Positions 1 through 8,045 of a DNA stretch of 17,892 nt are shown in pieces. The stretch comes from Bacillota bacterium (GTDB lineage Bacteria > Bacillota > Clostridia > Lachnospirales > Lachnospiraceae): positions 1-17,892 of the forward strand of contig JAEZJW010000086.1 in assembly GCA_023415595.1 (NCBI GenBank). Direction: 5' to 3'. The position numbers were made by a program, and so were the translations under genes. The stretch's first letter is position 1, and each line of letters starts with the position of its first letter. The notes beneath the pieces are model-generated. The model was not told where the DNA came from. It made no database searches and was given only the letters and a program-made list of their open reading frames with translations.

Positions 1-648
1 TCGGATCGGTGGGGTCATAGCTATACGTTTACCTATCGGGATAATAAACTTATTCTCAGTACGATAACATTGGTAGGTTATAATACCTTTAATTTAAATG
101 GTACGATTAATACTTATAATTTGATGAGCAAAAAGGCTGAAACCAGAACAACCTATGAACCCGGAGAAGAAGACACTACGGGGAAGGATTATGATGACCT
201 CTTGATATATGAGGGGAAGATCAAGCTTATGGGGGAGATACCCTTTGAAGAAGCAGCTGCATGGGAGGAAGCAGATTTCATCCTGGAACCGCATTATCCC
301 ATGCCGCCCCTATGGAATTATGATTACGGACAGAAGGATTTCACAGGAACCAGATTTACTGCAGAAGAGATTCTGGATAAAGTAAAGAAGAAATATTACC
401 CGGGGATGAAGAGAATCCCCATTCCCTGCAGTCAGGCAATCCTTGATAATTATTCCGCTCTGCTGGGGTATCATGTGCCGACCTATTATTACAGCGACGG
501 AGAGCATGAATTATATTACTATCAAATGAGCTATTATGAGGATTCAAATCAATATCATCATTCTGTTTTTTATGATTCCATCGACAATCAATGGGACGAT
601 GTGGAGTTCTATGATTTATGGGATGACACAGGAGAAGAGGATCATTAA
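1..648 (+). CDS. 3' part of an unrecognised Tyr/acid-rich protein (5' truncated by window edge)
   Basis: The reading frame is open from base 1 to the TAA at 646-648, so this is the last ~215 residues of a longer gene. An internal TTG at 70 has no convincing ribosome binding site and is probably not the start. No catalytic motif or domain is recognised. The N-terminal visible part looks like beta strands (alternating polar and hydrophobic residues, SYTFTYRDNKLILSTI-like). The C-terminal half is very rich in Tyr, Asp, Glu and His (YYYSDGEHELYYYQ, then DDVEFYDLWDDTGEEDH at the end), a composition shared with the Tyr-rich middle of the secreted transglutaminase at 2344. A secreted or surface role is inferred only from this composition and the neighbours. 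A strong terminator follows 14 bases after the stop, so it closes an upstream transcription unit. Confidence 0.75.
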   Translation, partial: SDRWGHSYTFTYRDNKLILSTITLVGYNTFNLNGTINTYNLMSKKAETRTTYEPGEEDTTGKDYDDLLIYEGKIKLMGEIPFEEAAAWEEADFILEPHYPMPPLWNYDYGQKDFTGTRFTAEEILDKVKKKYYPGMKRIPIPCSQAILDNYSALLGYHVPTYYYSDGEHELYYYQMSYYEDSNQYHHSVFYDSIDNQWDDVEFYDLWDDTGEEDH

Positions 649-661
649 TTCCAAGCACTAT

Positions 662-705
662 AAAATCCTGTTATAGGACATATAACCTTTAACAGGATTT
701 TTATT
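662..705 (+). terminator. Rho-independent terminator after the truncated first gene
   Basis: A perfect 12-bp stem, AAAATCCTGTTA (662-673) with TAACAGGATTTT (690-701), closes a 16-base loop and runs directly into a T-rich tail (TTTTTATTATT). The A-rich 5' flank could make it bidirectional, but no gene faces it from the other side. Confidence 0.85.
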
Positions 706-729
706 ATTGTATAAATATAGCAAATTATG

Positions 730-758
730 TTGTAAAAAAGGATGATTTACAGTAATAT
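730..758 (+). promoter_or_regulatory. Putative sigma-A promoter for the transglutaminase-like pair
   Basis: TTGTAA (730-735), a 17-base spacer and TAATAT (753-758) match the sigma-A pattern. Transcription would start near 765. The box lies over the upstream in-frame ATG at 742, which supports translation starting instead at ATG 799. Confidence 0.5.
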
Positions 759-798
759 ATTGGATAAGGGACTTAAATCTATCTTAAGGGAGCAGAAA

Positions 799-2334
799 AT
801 GGTACGAAAGAGAAATTTTTTATTAAAAAGCAGGCTATATCGTAAAATCGTATGTGTGCTGATGATGTTACCGTTACTGACTGGATTACTTCCGGGAGTA
901 TTATCTCAGGCATATGCTAAGGAGAACTTTGACTTAATAGATTTGAAGCAGAAGCTGCTGATCGCCCAGGTTGGGGATAAATACGAGTTGACCTGTTATG
1001 GCGTATATCATGCAAAAGTCTTAGGATCACCCATCGATTGGTATGATGATATCACCGGTGTCACCTGGAAGTCCAGTAATACCAAGGTGGCTACCGTCAG
1101 TAAAAGCGGAGTAATTACAGGTAAGAGCTCCGGTAAGTGTACCATAACAGCCAGCTATGGTAAGCTGACCTCCCAGTGTAAGGTAAGGGTCTATACGAAG
1201 AAGGAGCTTTACAATCATATCCTGGATGCGGATATCGCCCATGAAAGTATCTATATGGCTCTTAACTCAAATTATTATAAGAAGATGGATGAATTTTTCT
1301 ATGCTGCAGAAAATCGTAAAGAAGTAGCAATTAAAAAAGCCGAGGCTGCTAAAAAGGCAGACAGCATTATAGATACTGTCATAACGGAAGATATGAGCGA
1401 TTATGAGAAGATGATGGCGATTACGGAGTGGATCTTCGAAAATATTGAAGTAATAAAGAATTACAGGAGTAAATTCACGAAGCAATCACTGTTTGATTAT
1501 AACAAAGATTATTACTATCTGGATCCTTTGATTTATGGAAAGGCCAGACACATTGGAATTGGATATCTGTTCGAGCTTCTGATGAACTGCGCAGGATTAC
1601 GGTGCGAACTGATGTATGAGTCCTGCGGGTCGGTAGAGGACTGTAATGTAGTGGAACTGGATGGGGAGTATTATTACTTTAATATCGTCAGTTTGGTATA
1701 TGATTTGGAGACACTCAGGGAAGAGCGGGGCAAGGACGTTTCCTTCTATGATCTTTTCACAACAGAGAATACGATGGTAGATCAGTTTCTTAATACCACT
1801 GTACTTGATGAGAAAACCTATCTTGAATATGAACACAATCCGAGGAAAACGAATTATTCCTCCTCCAGAATGAATTATGATGTAAGTCTTGCGAAAAATT
1901 TAGAGGAAGGTAATCCCTATACCTACGATCATTATTTTTATGACTTCTATAATGACCAGATTCGGTTTGTAAGCAAGAAGGAGAACAATAAAAACCCTCA
2001 TATCAGTGTCAGACCTTATTTTGCATCCTTACCGAGCTATCCTGATTCAAACTCTACAAAATATAAAGAAATATTGGCTAAGGAGGCAGAGTTCAATAGC
2101 AAAATCCTTCAACTAGAAACAGATACCTATGGGATTCTCGAAATACTGAATGAGGGATATGATGTTACTGGGGATAATATCACTTATATCAAGGATAATA
2201 TGGCTGCGATTGAAGCAGAGTTTGAGACCATAAAAGGCAGTATCACCAGAGAGAAGTTTGTAACCTATCTTATTGGTAAAATCGCGGAAGTGAAAGCATT
2301 GGTAAACGAAACTGAAGCAAAATATTATAGTTAA
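799..2334 (+). CDS. Secreted Big_2 protein with a catalytically dead transglutaminase-like domain
   Basis: I place the start at ATG 799 (511 aa). It has the RBS AAGGGAG at proper spacing and opens a clear signal peptide (VRKRN... hydrophobic core, LSQAYA before KE). The in-frame ATG at 742 sits inside the likely promoter. Residues ~53-133 form a Big_2 bacterial Ig-like domain (WKSSNTKVATVSKSGVITG signature). Residues ~200-330 align with the transglutaminase-like core of the next gene: MSDYEKMMAITEWIF matches MTDYQRISKVNKYIC, and HIGIGYLFELLMNCAGL matches its CNGY block without gaps. The catalytic Cys, His and Asp are replaced by His251, Glu280 and Asn295, so this is a probable pseudoenzyme. 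The C-terminal ~90 residues look helical. The stop is 9 bases before the next ATG, indicating an operon. Binding, scaffolding or regulation is inferred. Confidence 0.8.
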   Translation: MVRKRNFLLKSRLYRKIVCVLMMLPLLTGLLPGVLSQAYAKENFDLIDLKQKLLIAQVGDKYELTCYGVYHAKVLGSPIDWYDDITGVTWKSSNTKVATVSKSGVITGKSSGKCTITASYGKLTSQCKVRVYTKKELYNHILDADIAHESIYMALNSNYYKKMDEFFYAAENRKEVAIKKAEAAKKADSIIDTVITEDMSDYEKMMAITEWIFENIEVIKNYRSKFTKQSLFDYNKDYYYLDPLIYGKARHIGIGYLFELLMNCAGLRCELMYESCGSVEDCNVVELDGEYYYFNIVSLVYDLETLREERGKDVSFYDLFTTENTMVDQFLNTTVLDEKTYLEYEHNPRKTNYSSSRMNYDVSLAKNLEEGNPYTYDHYFYDFYNDQIRFVSKKENNKNPHISVRPYFASLPSYPDSNSTKYKEILAKEAEFNSKILQLETDTYGILEILNEGYDVTGDNITYIKDNMAAIEAEFETIKGSITREKFVTYLIGKIAEVKALVNETEAKYYS

Positions 2335-2343
2335 GGGGGACCT

Positions 2344-3483
2344 ATGAGGAATATCAAGAGGTTAATTATTTGCCTGGTACTTATGATAGCGATTCTTTAT
2401 CAAGTACCTACTCAGAAAGCAGAAGCGGCAAAGCCGAAAGTAAACAGTAAAAGTGTTACCGTTAAAACCTATGATGAATTCTGGACACAGTTCTATAAAC
2501 TGGTCGGAGACGGATATAATGAAATAACCATCAGTATTCAAGGCGAGGCTGCAGAAAAAATAAAAAATGAAATTGAGGAGGATGAGGACTGGCCATTCTT
2601 TCTTGATAGCGACCATGCTAAAAAATACATGGATAAGTCCAACTGGAAAACCAGATATTTTTTAGACCTCTTTACCTACAAATGGTACTATAAATTCGAT
2701 CCGAATGAACAGGATTATATCGAAGAGAATTACTACTTTGAAGATGAAATCATCTATAAGGACGGTCTGTTTGATATATCAAACCTGGACAAGAAGACAT
2801 ATTATAAGCTGAACGGTGAGTATTATCTGAACGAGGAGTATTCCTACCTATGGGATTATGAGCTTTATTCCGAGGATGAATATCAGTATGCCTGGAATGA
2901 AGAAACCAAGGAATTAAGTGTAGGTTTGGAATTGGAAGCTAAGAAAAACAGCGGTGTCGATTATACCTTTGATCATAATAATGTTCTGAAAACCTTCGAT
3001 GAGGTTAAGAAGCTGGTGAAATCCTGGAAAATGGAGAACATGACGGATTACCAGAGAATCAGTAAGGTGAATAAGTATATCTGTGATCATGTGGTCTACA
3101 GCTCTTATCCGGATCTGGATCCCGGAAAAGGTTCGAATGCATTCTTGTATGGAGAAGCAATCTGTAATGGGTATGCAGAACTCACAGAAATCTTTCTGAA
3201 GACCATGGGTTACGAAACGGTGCTGATTCAGGTCTATGATGAAGATTATGAATTTAATAATGATGGCCATGCCTGGAATATCGTTAAAATAGATAAGAAA
3301 TGGTATGCGATAGATACGACCTGGAATGACAATCCTAATAAATTAACCAAATATCTATTGGTATCACAGACAGAGATGAAGGACCATAATGGTTGGAAAA
3401 TCGGAAACGCAAAGGATTATAAACTGAGCACGAAACGGTTATCTTCAAACAGCAAAGCCAAGATTAAGCTGAATATTAAGTAA
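2344..3483 (+). CDS. Secreted transglutaminase-like (papain-fold) protein with intact catalytic triad
   Basis: The product is 379 aa. Start ATG 2344 follows an AGGGGGA RBS 9 bases after the preceding stop. A signal peptide ends near QKAEA-AKP (residues ~1-29). Residues ~45-220 are a Tyr/Glu/Asp-rich region with no recognised fold. Residues ~230-345 are a transglutaminase-like core. AICNGYAELTEIFLKTMGYE holds the nucleophile Cys274, GHAWNIVKIDKKWYAIDTTW holds His309 and Asp324, and the Trp of DTTW is conserved. In this superfamily the core may act as protease, amidase or cross-linking enzyme, so the exact reaction is not predictable. Extracellular action on cell-wall or surface protein is inferred from the signal peptide. 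Pairing with the inactive paralogue upstream suggests joint function. Confidence 0.85.
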   Translation: MRNIKRLIICLVLMIAILYQVPTQKAEAAKPKVNSKSVTVKTYDEFWTQFYKLVGDGYNEITISIQGEAAEKIKNEIEEDEDWPFFLDSDHAKKYMDKSNWKTRYFLDLFTYKWYYKFDPNEQDYIEENYYFEDEIIYKDGLFDISNLDKKTYYKLNGEYYLNEEYSYLWDYELYSEDEYQYAWNEETKELSVGLELEAKKNSGVDYTFDHNNVLKTFDEVKKLVKSWKMENMTDYQRISKVNKYICDHVVYSSYPDLDPGKGSNAFLYGEAICNGYAELTEIFLKTMGYETVLIQVYDEDYEFNNDGHAWNIVKIDKKWYAIDTTWNDNPNKLTKYLLVSQTEMKDHNGWKIGNAKDYKLSTKRLSSNSKAKIKLNIK

Positions 3484-3541
3484 TAAGAAAGAAATAATCA
3501 TCAGGAAATGTTGTATTACGATAGCCCAAAAGACTTTCCTA

Positions 3542-3550
3542 TGCTACAAT
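3542..3550 (+). promoter_or_regulatory. Putative extended -10 promoter for the DUF1543 gene
   Basis: TGCTACAAT is an extended -10 element (TG-n-TACAAT), 46 bases before ATG 3597. The -35 region (TAGCCC near 3522) is poor, as is usual for extended -10 promoters. Confidence 0.4.
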
Positions 3551-3596
3551 ACAGTAATAATCGAAAAATGTAACTTGGAGTAAAGGAGTAAACTGA

Positions 3597-4106
3597 ATGA
3601 ACTTATACATGATCAGTTTGGGCGGTAAGGTAAAAGGAGGAAATCTGGAGGTACATGATGTTCAATTCGTGGCTGCTGAGCATATCGATGAGACCGTAGA
3701 TATTTTAAAGCGAGGCTGGTATGGAATGGCGGAGAAGCTGCATATGGACAGCTATAAGCAGATCAGGGGTGCAGACGGCTATTCGATCCGCCTTACGAAG
3801 GAGAAGCCTGAGAATGGTAAACAATTATACTTTGTACATCTCGGTGGTTATCGGAAGGAGTCTTCCCAGGAGCTCCATGAGGTAGGATTGTTTGCAGGAG
3901 AGTCCCTACAGGAGGTGAAGAGCAGAGCACCGGAGGAAGTACAAGCGGCTGAGATTGAAAATCATGTCGATCATATTATTAATGTAGAAACCTGTCTTAT
4001 TAGTACTGATGGGGAGAAGTACTACATTGAGCTAACAGAAACGAAAGAAGTATTTGACCATGCTCCGGATTGGTTCGGCTATCGGAGACTGGATATCGTA
4101 AACTAA
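3597..4106 (+). CDS. DUF1543 tandem-repeat protein
   Basis: This 169-aa protein starts at ATG 3597 behind an AAAGGAG RBS. It carries two copies of the DUF1543 module: LYMISLGGKVKGGNLEVHDV (residues 3-~43) and LYFVHLGGYRKESSQELHEV (77-~111). Both copies keep the LGG turn and a following HDV or HEV with an acidic and hydrophobic tail. It has no signal peptide or membrane segment, so it is probably cytoplasmic. The biochemical function of DUF1543 is unknown to me. It appears monocistronic, with its own extended -10 promoter and a terminator 7 bases after the stop, so its place among exported-protein genes need not imply a shared role. Confidence 0.85.
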   Translation: MNLYMISLGGKVKGGNLEVHDVQFVAAEHIDETVDILKRGWYGMAEKLHMDSYKQIRGADGYSIRLTKEKPENGKQLYFVHLGGYRKESSQELHEVGLFAGESLQEVKSRAPEEVQAAEIENHVDHIINVETCLISTDGEKYYIELTETKEVFDHAPDWFGYRRLDIVN

Positions 4107-4112
4107 ACATAG

Positions 4113-4153
4113 GACCCATTCATCCATGAATATCATGTATGAGTGGGTCTTTT
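4113..4153 (+). terminator. Rho-independent terminator after the DUF1543 gene
   Basis: GACCCATTCAT (4113-4123) pairs with ATGAGTGGGTC (4139-4149), with one G-T wobble. The stem is followed by TTTT. Confidence 0.8.
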
Positions 4154-4317
4154 CATATGCACGTGTTAATTCCGGATACAAGATACATATCAGCGACGGG
4201 TGATTTATGAATAGTATATTAGCATCAAAATGATAAAAACAGGTTATAAAAGTAAGATCGAATTAATAAAATCATATATGGGTACTTGTACTATCCGCAT
4301 ATTGTGTCATTACATCC

Positions 4318-4326
4318 TGTTACAAT
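4318..4326 (+). promoter_or_regulatory. Putative extended -10 promoter for the beta-helix gene
   Basis: TGTTACAAT repeats the TG-n-TACAAT extended -10 form seen at 3542. It ends 21 bases before ATG 4348, which would give a leader of only about 15 bases containing the GGGGGAAG RBS. No good -35 is visible. Confidence 0.4.
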
Positions 4327-4347
4327 TATATTCATGGGGGAAGAAAT

Positions 4348-5934
4348 ATGAAACAGCATAAATATAGACTTACAATAAAGCTTTTTTTGTTTACAATTTT
4401 GCTTTCGGGTTCCGACAAATTCCTCAGAATAGAAGCTGCCGAACGGTCATTACCGGAACAAACAGTGCTTCGTTATGATGCTAATAAATTTAAGAAAGTT
4501 GAGAAGTATCCTATTCTCAAAGGGGAAGCGGGGGTAAAAAATACAAAATATAAATACGGAGATGTAAGAAGATACGGGGCCGTCGGCGATGGGATCCGTA
4601 ACGACCATGATGCCCTGGTGTATGCACTGGATCAAAACAAGAGAGTTTATCTGCAGGCAGGTAAAACCTATAAATGTAATGACGGCCTCTATATGAATAA
4701 CGGTCAGATCATCAAGGGAAATAACGCAACGATTCTGATTGATGACGACTATACACCGGTAGATGATAAGACCTACACCTTCTTAAGAAACAGATGGGGT
4801 AAGCCCGGAACCACCTACAGTATTTATGATTTAACATTTACCTATGACAGCGACCATACGACAAAAAAATTTTCAGGAGAGTTTAATATAATCCATCCCG
4901 ATGGCTTCCAAAAAATCACAATGAAGAATGTCACGATACAGGCGGTGGAAGGCTCCTCTAGAGTTCATCTGATGTATGCCTGCAGTGGAGAGAATATCCT
5001 GGAGAATGTCAGACTGATCAACAATAATTGGTCAGAAAGTGGCGGCTGCTTATGGATCAAAAATACAACAGCAGCCGTGACAAGCTTTAATTGTAAAAAC
5101 TGTTATTTCTACAATACCAGCTCGGATGAAGTCCTGGCAGTGTATGGCTCCGGCTCTGCACGGGGCTCCTTTACCGGCTGCACCTTTGAGACCACGAACA
5201 CAAAGCTGATGAAGCGTACTTTGCCGATTGCGATCTATGACGTGTCAAGGTCCGCTTATAACGGTGAAGTGAAGTCAGTAGAAATCGAGTTTAATCAATG
5301 TGATTTTATCGAAGAATTCGATCCGAAGAATAAGCATACGAATATCTGTTATCTCGGAGTCGGGTCCTCCAATTTTAATAAATTCATCACAGTTACCCTT
5401 AATGAATGTACGATGAATAATGAAAATCCTGCTTCCCCGTTTGCATTATGGGATTATTTCAGTACCCTGGAAGGTTATAGATATACTTCAAACTCAGTGA
5501 TTAATATGAGTAAATGTGATCTCAATTTAAAGAGCAGCCTCACAGGAACCTATAGTGCCTGGGAGAATAAAACGGCTGCCGCAACCTCACCTGCGTCCTC
5601 CATTAATATTAAGGACAGCACCATTGACTGTAAATATGCTGTACTGGATATCCCGAACACCCAGAGCTATCCGATCTACGCCAATATTGAAAACTGCCGG
5701 ATCAAGATTAAGAAAGCAAACTCACTGGTGAAATCAGCTTATCGGACTCCGGTGGCAATCTCCTTAATGAATAATACAATTACAACAGATCAAGAAATCG
5801 AAGAATTCAGTGTTTATTATGAAGAAAGCAAGAAGACCATCCCAATCGGAGCTACTGAGAAGATATCCATGAAAAATAATATTTTGAATAAGAAGAAGCT
5901 GAAAGACCTGGAAATCTATACGGAGCTAAATTAA
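4348..5934 (+). CDS. Secreted right-handed beta-helix (pectate-lyase-3-like) protein
   Basis: The product is 528 aa from ATG 4348, with RBS GGGGGAAG. A short N-terminal hydrophobic stretch (residues ~8-21) followed by FLRIEAAE looks like a signal sequence of moderate quality. Residues 71-90 (GDVRRYGAVGDGIRNDHDAL) are the N-terminal hallmark of the pectate-lyase-3/polygalacturonase-like superfamily, normally GAxGDGxxDDTxA; here the second Asp is replaced by His (NDHDA). The remaining ~430 residues show short repeated strands with Asn, Cys and Ser at turns (ITMKNVTIQ, ENILENVRLINN, SFNCKNCYFYN, NINIKDSTIDC-like), typical of beta-helix coils. Catalytic residues cannot be assigned, so polysaccharide cleavage is only one option; adhesion or surface structure is another. 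No carbohydrate-use genes flank it. Confidence 0.75.
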   Translation: MKQHKYRLTIKLFLFTILLSGSDKFLRIEAAERSLPEQTVLRYDANKFKKVEKYPILKGEAGVKNTKYKYGDVRRYGAVGDGIRNDHDALVYALDQNKRVYLQAGKTYKCNDGLYMNNGQIIKGNNATILIDDDYTPVDDKTYTFLRNRWGKPGTTYSIYDLTFTYDSDHTTKKFSGEFNIIHPDGFQKITMKNVTIQAVEGSSRVHLMYACSGENILENVRLINNNWSESGGCLWIKNTTAAVTSFNCKNCYFYNTSSDEVLAVYGSGSARGSFTGCTFETTNTKLMKRTLPIAIYDVSRSAYNGEVKSVEIEFNQCDFIEEFDPKNKHTNICYLGVGSSNFNKFITVTLNECTMNNENPASPFALWDYFSTLEGYRYTSNSVINMSKCDLNLKSSLTGTYSAWENKTAAATSPASSINIKDSTIDCKYAVLDIPNTQSYPIYANIENCRIKIKKANSLVKSAYRTPVAISLMNNTITTDQEIEEFSVYYEESKKTIPIGATEKISMKNNILNKKKLKDLEIYTELN

Positions 5935-5982
5935 TAACCGCTTTAGATATCTTAATTTTTTCTGAATATTACGGATAATAAC

Positions 5983-6011
5983 TTGCGGAATAATGGCTTA
6001 AATAGTAATAT
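5983..6011 (+). promoter_or_regulatory. Putative sigma-A promoter for the SIMPL/stalk-domain pair
   Basis: TTGCGG (5983-5988), a 17-base spacer and TAATAT (6006-6011) form the promoter-like element. An 8-bp inverted repeat, GTAATATT (6005-6012) with AATATTAC (6025-6032), overlaps the -10 and initiation region and could be an operator. Confidence 0.45.
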
Positions 6012-6055
6012 TAGTATATTGTAAAATATTACATTAACAGCTGGAGGGAATGAAT

Positions 6056-6826
6056 ATGAATGAAAACAAAATAAAGTTTATCGGTAATATAATCGTTGCT
6101 TCGATTCTGTCAATCGCGATCGTTTTTTCCTGTTTCATCGGTGTAAAAGGTCTGGCAGAGTTTAAACAGAAAAAGTACTCAATAGATATCAAAGGCTATA
6201 CCAAACAGCAAATCATTTCCGACTTGATTGTATGGTCCGGAGTATTCGATGTTCAGGCAGTGAATCCGAAGGACGGATACAGCGTTTTAGAGGCAGATAA
6301 GGAGAAGGTGAAGAATTATCTGGTAAGAAAAGGCTTTGCGGAAGATGAATTAATCTTTTCCTCTATTTCAATTACAGAGAATCACAAGCTCAACGAATAC
6401 GGAGGTTATACCAATGAGATAGAGGATTATAATCTGGCACAGACAGTTACAATCAGCTCCTCGGAAATCGATAAGGTTACCGAAATCTCAAGAAGTGCAA
6501 CCGAGCTTTTGAATGATGGAGTACAGTTCCAGTCCTATGCTCCGGAATATAACTATACCAAGCTGGAGGATCTGAAGGTCAGCATGCTGGCAGAAGCTAC
6601 ACAGGATGCCACGAAGAGAGCTCAGCTGATTGCAGAAAATGCAGGAAGCAAGCTGGGGCAGCTGAAAAGTGCAAAGCTTTCCAATATCAAGGTTACTCCG
6701 CTCTATTCCGTACCCAACGATTATTATGATGAATACGGTTACGGCGGCTATGTGGATAATGATACCGTATCCCTGGAAAAAGAGGTTACTGTTTCTGTTG
6801 TCTGCTCCTTCGAAATTGATGAATAA
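6056..6826 (+). CDS. Membrane-anchored SIMPL (DUF541) domain protein
   Basis: ATG 6056 is preferred (256 aa) because GGAGGG at 6043-6048 lies 7 bases upstream; the ATG at 6050 is only one base from it. One transmembrane segment (residues ~8-29) precedes an extracytoplasmic domain. The domain carries SIMPL-type features: YSIDIKGYTKQQIISDLIVW near residue 40, and the typical late helix AEATQDATKRAQLIAENAGS followed by KLGQLKSAKLSNIKV around residues 175-210. It ends in a beta strand (VSLEKEVTVSVVCSFEIDE). SIMPL/DUF541 proteins occur as periplasmic or surface proteins whose biochemical role in Firmicutes is not settled. The C-terminal YDEYGYGGYVDND stretch is a Tyr/Gly-rich loop. It probably shares a transcript with the next gene, 56 bases downstream, because no terminator lies between. 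Confidence 0.8.
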   Translation: MNENKIKFIGNIIVASILSIAIVFSCFIGVKGLAEFKQKKYSIDIKGYTKQQIISDLIVWSGVFDVQAVNPKDGYSVLEADKEKVKNYLVRKGFAEDELIFSSISITENHKLNEYGGYTNEIEDYNLAQTVTISSSEIDKVTEISRSATELLNDGVQFQSYAPEYNYTKLEDLKVSMLAEATQDATKRAQLIAENAGSKLGQLKSAKLSNIKVTPLYSVPNDYYDEYGYGGYVDNDTVSLEKEVTVSVVCSFEIDE

Positions 6827-6881
6827 GAAGTACATAGAATAGCCAGACGGACGGATAGATAAGCAGATAGAGGGCATAAGG

Positions 6882-7961
6882 ATGATGGATGTGAAGCAGC
6901 GGTTAAATATCATTAAACTTAATAATAGAATGATCGCTATTATGTTAATTATGTTTCTTAGCCTGATATTCTTTCTCCATGATACGGGGATTACCCATGC
7001 CGGTAATTCCAAACCCTATCTGGTCTTAATTCAGCAGAAGAACGGTACCTGGAAACGGTATGAAAACCTGGTCGAGACATCTGAAGGAGGCAGCCTGATG
7101 GTAAAGGCAAAGCTGATTTCCAAGGCACTGGGTCTTACCTATAAGAAAAACAGCAGTGGTTTCGTAATAAAGAGGGGCACAGACAGGTACATCACCTTTA
7201 CCAGGGACAGTAAGGAATACATTTATACCGACGGCGCTTCCTTTACTACCGGGAATGCACCGGAGAAAGCGTATATAAGTAAACTGAGCAGTTATAACCT
7301 CTGTCAGGTCAGTACCTTAAGTAAATTGGTTAATTATAAGTATTCTACCAGTACTAAGACGAAGGGCTATGAAAGCTACCGGGGAATCCTTTTGTTCAGT
7401 AAGTATAACACGATTCCCGCTACGGTTCCGGTCTCAGAGCCGGTACCTACGAAGAAACCCACTCCGACTCCGGTACCGGAGCCTCCTGTAATCAGTATCG
7501 AAGGGGTAGAGTTTCCCGTAAGAGACCGCTTTCTAACAGTAAAGGACACTCTGAGTGATTGGGGTGGGTCTGCAGTGAACTGGGGTAAGCTGGAGTTGGA
7601 ATTAGATCAGAAGATCCTGGCATCCACGGATCTTATCGTTGATAGTAACCGAATCGGCTTCTCACACCTTGTGAAGGACGGTGATGGCGTCTATCTGTCG
7701 AAGGCGGGTAAAGGCTATAAGATAACCCTCAGCGTGAAGCTGACAGGTTCCGTTCTGGCAGAACAGAACGCCGAAGTATTAAAGGCTATGATATCTACCA
7801 TATCCTCGAAACCTACCTTGGTTTATCAGGCAATTTATGATTCCTTTACTTCAAATAATACCCACGGAATTATGGAAGATTCCTATACAGTCATTGGGGA
7901 TTGTAAAATTAAAGTAATGATCAAGGATGGAGAGGTAACTTATTATTTTCTGGAAGCTTAA
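6882..7961 (+). CDS. Secreted protein with copper-amine-oxidase-N/stalk-like domain and Pro/Thr linker
   Basis: The product is 359 aa. ATG 6882 (or 6885) follows GAGGG and AAGG. A signal anchor or signal peptide covers residues ~15-40 (MIAIMLIMFLSLIFFLHDTGITHA). Residues ~45-165 resemble the copper amine oxidase N-terminal (stalk) domain common in clostridial surface proteins: LMVKAKLISKALGLTYK, then FVIKRGTDRYITFTRDSKEYIY, then KAYISKLSSYNLCQVSTLSK. A linker rich in Pro and Thr (PVPTKKPTPTPVPEPP, ~188-203) leads to a ~155-residue C-terminal domain I do not recognise (VEFPVRDRFLTVKDTLSDWG onward). These features indicate a modular surface protein. The stalk domain has no oxidase activity of its own, and no catalytic site is visible. 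A strong terminator follows. Confidence 0.75.
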   Translation: MMDVKQRLNIIKLNNRMIAIMLIMFLSLIFFLHDTGITHAGNSKPYLVLIQQKNGTWKRYENLVETSEGGSLMVKAKLISKALGLTYKKNSSGFVIKRGTDRYITFTRDSKEYIYTDGASFTTGNAPEKAYISKLSSYNLCQVSTLSKLVNYKYSTSTKTKGYESYRGILLFSKYNTIPATVPVSEPVPTKKPTPTPVPEPPVISIEGVEFPVRDRFLTVKDTLSDWGGSAVNWGKLELELDQKILASTDLIVDSNRIGFSHLVKDGDGVYLSKAGKGYKITLSVKLTGSVLAEQNAEVLKAMISTISSKPTLVYQAIYDSFTSNNTHGIMEDSYTVIGDCKIKVMIKDGEVTYYFLEA

Positions 7962-8010
7962 GCATACACTGATGAGTGGCTGTAAATTATATAAAGGTTA
8001 AAATTATCTG

Positions 8011-8045
8011 CCTCCCAGCCAATCACAGGCTGGGAGGTTTTACTT
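8011..8045 (+). terminator. Rho-independent terminator after the SIMPL/stalk-domain unit
   Basis: A perfect 10-bp stem, CCTCCCAGCC (8011-8020) with GGCTGGGAGG (8028-8037), closes a 7-base loop and is followed by TTTTACTTTAT. Confidence 0.9.

Noticed and set aside
742..798. Upstream ATG giving a 530-aa version of the Big_2 protein
   Set aside because: It lies within a TTGTAA-17-TAATAT promoter, has its purine run only one base away, and would put 19 residues before a normal signal peptide. ATG 799 has a good RBS.
3490..3511. Short repeat GAAATAATC...AGGAAATGT also seen near 17069
   Set aside because: The two copies differ by a 3-base insertion, are short and AT-rich, and lie after unrelated genes; no sign of a repeat family.
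5925..5962. Possible terminator after the beta-helix gene (CTAAA/TTTAG then T-rich)
   Set aside because: Only a 5-bp AT-rich stem overlapping the stop codon region; not convincing.
6847..6871. GACGGACGGATAGATAAGCAGATAG low-order tandem pattern before the stalk-domain gene
   Set aside because: Irregular and too short to call a microsatellite or binding array.
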